Assembly: GCF_003721515.1 (NCBI RefSeq)
Contig: NZ_RJJD01000004.1
Location: 186,001 to 250,000 of the forward strand
Direction: 5' to 3'
DNA from: Rufibacter latericius
GTDB taxonomy: Bacteria; Bacteroidota; Bacteroidia; Cytophagales; Hymenobacteraceae
Length of the DNA stretch: 64,000 nucleotides
This document shows positions 60,841 to 64,000 of the stretch, piece by piece. The notes beneath the pieces are model-generated. The model was not told the DNA's origin, ran no database searches, and was given only the letters and a program-made list of their open reading frames with translations. Numbering within the stretch: position 1 is the stretch's first letter; each line of letters begins with the position of its first letter. The translations under genes and the position numbers were made by a program.

Positions 60841-63723
60841 ATGGAACGAGTAACCCAGCAGCGGCAATTTTTAATGTCAGGCGCTTTGCTCCTTTTCTTC
60901 GGGGCGCTCCTGTACGTTGCCTCTTTTCAGGCGTTTAAAGGCCGTGAGCCGCACCTGTCGGTGGAGGAGTTAAAGGAGGCAGGTCGTTTTGCCAGGTCTA
61001 ACCGCTTGCACAAGAAAGGAGCCATCGGGACAAAGGAAAACCCCAATGCCCGGCAGGAGTATGAGCTTGAGCGCCTGAAAGATCCGGCAACGGGAAAAAT
61101 CCCGGAGGGAATACGGGAACTGGAACTCGCCTACTCCAAAAGAATCTTGACAGCTGAACAAATTCTACGGGAAGCAAACCCCTACGGGAAGCTGGCCACT
61201 TATACCTGGGACAGGCGGGGACCCTACAATGTGGGCGGACGTACGCGGGCTTTGGCCATTGACCTGAGTAACGAAGCCAATATTCTGGCGGGAGGAGTTT
61301 CAGGCGGCATGTGGCGCAGCAGCAACGGCGGAGACTCCTGGACAAAGGTGACCGATCCCAACATGGTGCACAGCGTGACTACGGTAGCGCAGGACAGAAG
61401 AGTGGGCAAGCGCAATGTCTGGTACTATGGTACAGGCGAGATGCTGTCGGGGAATTCGGCCAGTAAACTGGATGCTTTCTATCTGGGCAACGGCGTATTC
61501 AAATCCATTGATAATGGCGTTACCTGGAATGTGTTGCCTTCTACGCAGGTAAATGACCCTACCCAGTTCTACACCAACATGTTCCAGATCACCTATAGAG
61601 TGGCAACCAATCCGGCCAATGCTACCCAAGACGAGGTGTTCGCGGCTACAGCTGGTTCTATTCGGCGTTCTATCAACGGCGGTGCCACCTGGACACACGT
61701 GCTGGGGTATGATGTAGAGGTAGAAGATTTTAATGCCAGCCCTTTCTTTACCGATATTGCCATTGGCAACAACGGCAGCATGTATGCTACCCTAAGCCAA
61801 TTCGCCAACGGCGGCGGGGAGTCAGAAAGTAAAGGGATCTACCGGTCCACCAATGGTACTACCTGGACCGATATCACGCCCACCGGTTTTCCGGAAACCT
61901 ACGAAAGGATTGTGCTGGATATAGCTCCTTCCAACGAAAACATTGTTTATTTCCTGGTGTACACCACCGAAAACCCTGACTCTGAAGCCAACCTCTGGAA
62001 ATATGAATATGTTTCCGGTACAGGTGCTGGCGAAGGCGGAGTCTGGACTGATTTATCGGACAACTTGCCCATGTTGGGCGGTAACTCCGGCGACCTAGAT
62101 CTACAGGGCGGCTATAACATGGTGGTGCGGGTAAAACCCAATAACCCCAACTATGTAGTGTTGGGTGGTACCAACCTTTACCGGTCTACCAGCGGTTTTT
62201 CAAATACAACTGCCACGGCTAAAATTGGGGGCTATGTTCCTTCCAACAACGGGTTCGCTTTGTACGAGCAACATCACCCAGACCAGCATGAGGTGGCTTT
62301 TTTCAAGGGCTCTCCTAATAAAATGATTTCGGCCCATGACGGTGGCCTTTCCAAAACTGAGAACAACCTGGCTGCCACCGTTGAATGGGAATCCCTGAAC
62401 CGAGGGTATCAGACCACCCAATTCTACACCATCGCGATGGACCTGAACACCACCAGCGATTTGGTTGTAGGAGGAATGCAGGATAATGGCAGTTGGGCGG
62501 TAGATGACATTGAATCGCAGGCTACGTGGGTAGAGCAATTAGGCGGTGACGGTGCCTTTGCGGCGGTAACCACCCATTCTATTCTGGTATCTGCCCAAAG
62601 CGGAACCGTTTACCGGATTGCCTATGATGATGCCGGAGATTTTCAGGGATATGCCCGCATTGACCCGCCCAAAGCCAAGGGATACCTGTTTGTGAACCCC
62701 TACACCATAGATCCAAACAATGAATACACCATGTATTTGCCGGCAGGTGACACGTTGTGGCGGAATAAAGACATTTCCAAAATTCCGGTGCGGAAAAGCG
62801 GGGCTTTCAATCAATCAGACATTGGCTGGGAAGTGGTTTCTAAACTTGGATCCCGCGAGGAAATCTCTGCCGTAGCGGTGAGCAAGTCGCCCGCCAATGT
62901 CGTGTACTTCGGAACTAGGGCCGGGAAACTGTATAAGTTCCAGGATGGTACTGTGGCTACTCCCACCAGAACCAACATTACTGGCACTGGTTTCCCGACC
63001 GGTAATATTCAATGTATCGCCATTGACCCCAGAAATGCAGATAAAGCCATTGTCGTATTCTCAAACTATAAAGTAGAAAGCCTTTTCTACACCGCCAATG
63101 GAGGGACTTCCTGGACTCCTATTTCCGGTAACCTGGAAGAAAACGGAGATGTGAAAGGCAATGGTCCTTCTACCCGTTGGGTCACCATTCTGCCTAACCC
63201 AGACGGTACCTCCAAGTTCCTCGTAGGAACCAGCACCGGTTTGTACTCCACGGGTACCCTCAGCGGAAGAAATACCACCTGGGTGAGGGAAGGAACCAAC
63301 ACCATTGGCCAGGTTCCGGTAGACATGGTTCTGAGCCGTACCACCGATGACCTTGTCCTGGTGGGAACCCACGGAAACGGGGTGTACAGCCGCCGCTACT
63401 CTGGTCCGCTGGCCTCCAAAGAAGAAATAGCCACCGCGGCACAGTTCGGGCTGAAGCAGAATTACCCTAACCCTTTCCGGCAGGGAGCAGTGACCACCAT
63501 TCCTTTCAACCTGGAGAGAGCAGCCACCGTGAAACTGACCGTCTATGACCTAAGCGGAAGAACCATCACTACTTTGGTGAACGGCCGGAAAACAGCCGGG
63601 CAGCATCAGGTAACCTGGGACGGACGCACTTCCTCAGGCGGTGCCCTATCCTCGGGAACGTATCTCTATGAATTGACCATAGATGGAAAGCGCTACACCA
63701 AACGCCTGACGTTCTTACGCTAA
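60841..63723 (+). CDS. T9SS-exported VPS10/sortilin-like beta-propeller protein
   Basis: A 960-residue protein with an N-terminal membrane-type signal (LMSGALLLFFGALLYVASF). The body has repeated Asp-box-like blades typical of sialidase/VPS10 and WD40/YVTN-like exo-glycosidase propellers: GGMWRSSNGGDSWTKV, GVFKSIDNGVTWNV, SIRRSINGGATWTHV, GIYRSTNGTTWTDI, LFYTANGGTSWTPI. The C-terminal 85 residues (FGLKQNYPNPFRQGAVTTIPF ... GTYLYELTIDGKRYTKRLTFLR) are a type A T9SS sorting domain. Enzymatic residues cannot be assigned; adhesin or glycan-binding role possible. Confidence 0.93.
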   Translation: MERVTQQRQFLMSGALLLFFGALLYVASFQAFKGREPHLSVEELKEAGRFARSNRLHKKGAIGTKENPNARQEYELERLKDPATGKIPEGIRELELAYSKRILTAEQILREANPYGKLATYTWDRRGPYNVGGRTRALAIDLSNEANILAGGVSGGMWRSSNGGDSWTKVTDPNMVHSVTTVAQDRRVGKRNVWYYGTGEMLSGNSASKLDAFYLGNGVFKSIDNGVTWNVLPSTQVNDPTQFYTNMFQITYRVATNPANATQDEVFAATAGSIRRSINGGATWTHVLGYDVEVEDFNASPFFTDIAIGNNGSMYATLSQFANGGGESESKGIYRSTNGTTWTDITPTGFPETYERIVLDIAPSNENIVYFLVYTTENPDSEANLWKYEYVSGTGAGEGGVWTDLSDNLPMLGGNSGDLDLQGGYNMVVRVKPNNPNYVVLGGTNLYRSTSGFSNTTATAKIGGYVPSNNGFALYEQHHPDQHEVAFFKGSPNKMISAHDGGLSKTENNLAATVEWESLNRGYQTTQFYTIAMDLNTTSDLVVGGMQDNGSWAVDDIESQATWVEQLGGDGAFAAVTTHSILVSAQSGTVYRIAYDDAGDFQGYARIDPPKAKGYLFVNPYTIDPNNEYTMYLPAGDTLWRNKDISKIPVRKSGAFNQSDIGWEVVSKLGSREEISAVAVSKSPANVVYFGTRAGKLYKFQDGTVATPTRTNITGTGFPTGNIQCIAIDPRNADKAIVVFSNYKVESLFYTANGGTSWTPISGNLEENGDVKGNGPSTRWVTILPNPDGTSKFLVGTSTGLYSTGTLSGRNTTWVREGTNTIGQVPVDMVLSRTTDDLVLVGTHGNGVYSRRYSGPLASKEEIATAAQFGLKQNYPNPFRQGAVTTIPFNLERAATVKLTVYDLSGRTITTLVNGRKTAGQHQVTWDGRTSSGGALSSGTYLYELTIDGKRYTKRLTFLR

Positions 63724-63741
63724 TTCAGTCTGGAATAAAAC

Positions 63742-63779
63742 AGAAGAAGCTGCCCGAGACAACTCAGGCAGCTTCTTCT
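63742..63779. terminator. Bidirectional Rho-independent terminator
   Basis: Perfect 13-bp arms AGAAGAAGCTGCC (63742-63754) and GGCAGCTTCTTCT (63767-63779), then GTTTT. Between convergent genes. Confidence 0.88.
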
Positions 63780-63815
63780 GTTTTAGGGCTGTTTCTGGTA
63801 AAACAGGTCAAATAC
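63780..63815. repeat. 36-nt intergenic palindrome, copy 29
   Basis: GTTTTAGGGCTG, TTTCT-GG-TAAAACAGG and CAAATAC in register, directly joined to the terminator and 4 bp before the hemB stop. Confidence 0.6.
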
Positions 63816-63818
63816 GGC

Positions 63819-64000
<182 letters not shown>

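Noticed and set aside
620-63815. Apparent strand bias of the 36-nt palindrome (TAAAAC tail mostly on the plus strand)
   Set aside because: At first many copies seemed to carry the tail on one strand. Once the left GTTTT arm is included, most copies are symmetric, so orientation cannot be assigned and the bias is not real.

Overview
The window is a chromosomal segment of a Bacteroidota bacterium, most likely order Cytophagales, family Hymenobacteraceae (Rufibacter/Pontibacter/Hymenobacter type). I infer this from a TonB-dependent receptor with an N-terminal carboxypeptidase-regulatory-like domain, two proteins with type IX secretion C-terminal sorting domains, many lipoproteins and periplasmic hydrolases, two small Crp/Fnr-like regulators, start codons without Shine-Dalgarno sites, and several TAnnTTTG (-7) promoter-like boxes. 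The genus is a guess. I saw no rRNA, tRNA, transposase, integrase, phage gene or CRISPR array.

Layout. 0-7.8 kb: an F420/NADPH reductase-like gene (cut by the left edge), pirin, Crp/Fnr regulator, DUF1963 protein, cytochrome c, membrane proteins, a second Crp/Fnr regulator and an alpha/beta hydrolase. 7.86-12.29 kb: an AT-rich run of six small minus-strand genes, each separated by a 50-70 bp hairpin element. The ends of each unit are inverted copies of each other (GTT... / ...AAC), as expected for integron gene cassettes with attC sites, but no integrase is visible. One cassette gene has an in-frame stop and one carries a HEPN-like R-x4-H motif. 12.7-27.9 kb: S9 peptidase, cupin, GH3 glycosidase, DJ-1/PfpI protein, DsbA-like protein, gluconate permease, Kef-type antiporter, two NAD(P)-binding proteins and two paralogous small membrane proteins. 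28.4-33.4 kb: a minus-strand glycan cluster (secreted AGE-family epimerase, GH26 mannanase, GH9 enzyme) suited to extracytoplasmic beta-mannan/glucan breakdown. 33.6-45.1 kb: serine hydrolases, a T9SS-exported purple-acid-phosphatase-like enzyme, a TonB receptor and an M16 protease. 45.3-64 kb: ruvX-def operon, a Zn-dependent phospholipase C-like protein, a tandem pair of unknown envelope proteins, C-terminal processing protease, homogentisate dioxygenase, GroES-like protein, a protein with exact 34-residue SDYE repeats, heme genes (hemN, hemJ and hemB cut by the right edge), a lipoprotein phosphoesterase and a large T9SS-exported beta-propeller protein.

The two most unusual signals are not ordinary genes. 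First, a dispersed imperfect palindrome of about 36 nt (GTTTT-N7-TTTTC-NN-GAAAA-N7-AAAAC) occurs about 29 times, essentially only between genes, in convergent, tandem and divergent gaps alike. It is absent from 5.03-12.47 kb, an interval that contains the cassette array. Second, the cassette array itself, whose element architecture matches integron attC logic in a phylum where integrons are not commonly described. Other repeats include a three-hairpin element (two copies), a 28-bp-arm hairpin and an (AGTG)9 microsatellite. All coordinates, arm matches and counts were read by eye; family assignments rest on recognised motifs, not database searches.
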